DNA of 18,089 nt, from NCBI GenBank assembly GCA_023091735.1, contig JALKBU010001032.1, positions 1-18,089 on the forward strand. Reading direction: 5' to 3'. The DNA comes from Trichomonas tenax (lineage: Eukaryota; Parabasalia; Trichomonadida; Trichomonadidae). Numbering within the stretch: the stretch's first letter is position 1; each line of letters begins with the position of its first letter. Of the stretch, positions 16,091 to 18,089 are shown one piece after another. The notes under the pieces were generated by a model. The model saw only the letters and a program-made list of their open reading frames with translations. It did no database searches and was not told the DNA's origin. A program made the translations under genes and the position numbers.

Positions 16091-17020
16091 ATGGATACTT
16101 CTGAAGTGGAGTTTCTCAAATCTGTTGATCTCCACGTAGTAGATTACATTGCCAAAGGAGGTTACGGCGTCATTTATCTCGTACACTCCAACAAGTATCA
16201 AACTGATTTCGCACTCAAAAAGATTCCAAAGAACATGTTTCACGAGGCTGAGATAGAATGCATGAAGAACTTATATGACCCCAATATCGTCAGTTTGTAC
16301 CAGTACTACGTTTTCAATAATTTTGTTTATTTATTGTTGGAATTTTGTCCATCAGATTTAAACAAGTTAATGGCTGAAAAACCTGAATTTAAGGACGAAG
16401 AGTTATACAGATATTCGTTAGATGTATTACATGCAGTTAAAGCATGTCATGATCGAAATATTGCGCATTCAGACATTAAACCGGCAAACTTTTTGATTGA
16501 TAAGTACGGACGCTTGAAGATAGGTGACTTCGGTCTTTCAACGGTTTCGGATGAACACTTAATTTGTCACGTTTTTAAAGGAACGAGAACTTATATGGCG
16601 CCAGAAATCTTCAGAGAGGATAAGTATAACCCCATTATTGCAGACGTGTGGTCCATAGGTGTGACGCTTTATTACATGGCAACGAGAATGATGCCTTTTT
16701 ATTCAAATGATCAATTATCACTCCAAAGAATGATCGAAGCAGGTATATATCCAGAAGATGAGATCCATAATCTCTTACTGAGAAAGGTTATTTCGAAATG
16801 TTTAGAAGTCAATGTTTATAAACGCGCAACAATTCAGGAGTTGCTCGAAATGCCATATTTCAAACAGGGAAGAGGCGAAAATCTTAGTTTGAACAACAAT
16901 CTTCTGAAATCTTCGAACTTAATTGTCAAACCGAGAGTACGCGACTCTAACAAGTTCTTTCTCACTAAATCGCACGTGTCTGTCTATGGGCGAAATAGCT
17001 CAAGGCTTTCTCTCTTGTAG
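16091..17020 (+). CDS. Serine/threonine protein kinase (non-RD), kinase 2
   Basis: A complete 309-residue paralogue of kinase 1. The two align without gaps through the catalytic core: glycine loop AKGGYGVIY (21-29, Ala at the first Gly), K43 in FALK, E54, catalytic loop HSDIKPAN (126-133), DFG 146-148, APE 170-172, F-helix block ADVWSIGVTLYY, and Arg in KRATIQELLEMP. About half of the residues are the same by eye. Ser replaces Arg in the HRD position, so it is also non-RD. The tail after about residue 260 is basic and Ser/Asn-rich and differs from kinase 1. Activity is expected; the substrate is unknown. It lies on the same strand as kinase 1 and the kinase pseudogene, so the locus looks like a dispersed tandem cluster. 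Confidence 0.92.
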   Translation: MDTSEVEFLKSVDLHVVDYIAKGGYGVIYLVHSNKYQTDFALKKIPKNMFHEAEIECMKNLYDPNIVSLYQYYVFNNFVYLLLEFCPSDLNKLMAEKPEFKDEELYRYSLDVLHAVKACHDRNIAHSDIKPANFLIDKYGRLKIGDFGLSTVSDEHLICHVFKGTRTYMAPEIFREDKYNPIIADVWSIGVTLYYMATRMMPFYSNDQLSLQRMIEAGIYPEDEIHNLLLRKVISKCLEVNVYKRATIQELLEMPYFKQGRGENLSLNNNLLKSSNLIVKPRVRDSNKFFLTKSHVSVYGRNSSRLSLL

Positions 17021-18089
17021 TCTCAGTCTGTAGAAAATTTTCAATAATATCAATTTATAATTCTTTGTTTGTTGTTTTGTTTGTGTCCATGCATTAATAA
17101 ATGTATGCTTTATTTTGTAGTGAAACCAAAGTTGATAATTTACGTTAAATATTTATTTTCACGATTCAAGTTTTATTCTTTCGCCCTTTGGATGAGTGTA
17201 AAGCTCATATTGAACTGCTATTAACATATTTTATAGTACCAACATCGATATACTTTGATATTTTTTGAATTAGATTGATTACAATCGTTAAAACTCCCAA
17301 ATCTCCCTTAATAAAAATAATGGTTTTAATCTATTGCCGAAATTGAAGTGAATTGATAAGTAGAAATCGCTTTATTGAGACTTTTAGATCATATGAAAAT
17401 ATTGATTTACCCAGTTTCACAATACTTTAGCCACAGGTCTAAAGCAGGGGGTGTCAGGAATTTTGATTAACGTTTGGTTGTTTCCAAACAGCGTTGGTGC
17501 GTTTTCTCCTTTTTTGAGTCACCTTTCTGTAAACAAGATTTTTAGTGTCACCATTGAATAAAAATTGTGAATGTTGAATTGTTGAATTGTGGTTTAGTTA
17601 ATGCTAAAGATTATAAATGCCATTGGTTCGATTCCGAAAAAGCCTTTTAATTTTTTTCTTTTTGTTAAAAAAAAAATATTTTAAATTCAATGAAATGAAT
17701 TATATATAAGATATACATGGTATAGTGATGTCAAAAAATACAATATCCTGCTCATCCGGCAGAAAAATTATATATTGAAATTTATTATTAGTTCATTTAT
17801 CATGTTATTAATTGAATATCATTTTTCCATAGTTAGTGGATACTATTTATATTATTCGTTAGAATGACTCAAATATGCAGAAAAAATTCTCTGATGAAGC
17901 AAAAGATTTCTTGTTTTCAAACATTTAAGAGGGACAAAATGAAATCCAAATAATGACTTGGTTTTTATAATTATTACATAATGAATACTGATTGAGCAAA
18001 TCGTTAAAATAGACATTTTCAATTTTTTTCATTCATTTTTGAAAAACGTTAGATTAAGGAGTATTACATAGTGAAAATGTTCCACATTA
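17021..18089. other. Intergenic region at right edge
   Basis: About 1.07 kb of AT-rich DNA without a gene I can support. The kinase 2 stop (TAG 17018-17020) is followed by AATAATATC and later TAATAAATG sequence, possible 3'-end signals. A tRNA-like remnant lies near 17590-17645. No frame enters convincingly from the right edge. Confidence 0.5.
17590..17645 (+). ncRNA. Truncated tRNA-like sequence
   Basis: GGTTCGATTCC (17625-17635) is an exact B-box/T-loop sequence, and most of a T stem pairs (ATTGG with CCGAA, one mismatch). TGGTTTAGTTAA at 17590 is an imperfect A box. The two boxes are only 35 bases apart, about 9 fewer than in a tRNA, and the acceptor ends do not pair. A T-rich run follows 17646. 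It is best read as a deleted tRNA or Pol III-derived repeat. Confidence 0.3.

Overview
The window looks like a contig from a trichomonad protist, most likely a Tritrichomonas- or Trichomonas-like parabasalid. It is AT-rich, the host genes lack introns and have very short AT-rich leaders, and non-RD serine/threonine kinases sit next to a Maverick/Polinton element. The genus is an inference; no marker gene is present.

Bases 1 to about 7660 are a decayed Maverick/Polinton (virus-like DNA transposon). In order they hold the acidic C-terminus of an unknown gene (+), a 5'-truncated and frameshifted protein-primed family B DNA polymerase (+), an unknown roughly 280-codon gene (+), two tandem minus-strand genes that share a linear peptide motif, a coiled-coil remnant (-), an intact beta-rich 241-codon gene (-), and a long plus-strand gene for a phage-tail-fibre-like protein. 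The last gene combines a collagen-like segment, His-Thr-His motifs and a baseplate/collar-type C-terminal domain. Genes are packed as in a virus: convergent ends 15 bp apart and divergent starts 17 bp apart. No terminal inverted repeat is visible. The right side breaks off inside the tail-fibre gene. Almost every gene carries stops or frameshifts, so the copy is inactive.

From about 7660 to the end the base and codon use change to host type. A kinase pseudogene with internal deletions (8179-8511) is followed by a truncated copy (8570-9082) of a Cys-rich, probably beta-helical surface-type protein. Its longer relative lies at 10879-11874. The two share a 553-bp direct repeat without a visible mismatch. 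Two intact, paralogous, co-linear kinases follow at 13301-14254 and 16091-17020. Between and around them lie two inverted-repeat elements. One (12235-12906) has roughly 92-bp arms and a tRNA-like A/B-box core. The other is an 846-bp foldback element (14331-15176) with a 36-bp perfect central palindrome, flanked by a 15-bp direct repeat. The rest is AT-rich intergenic DNA, with a tRNA-like remnant near 17590-17645.

The most distinctive content is the Maverick fibre gene, the motif-repeat protein pair beside it, and the two foldback elements. The host part reads as a small expanding kinase cluster broken up by duplications and non-autonomous elements.
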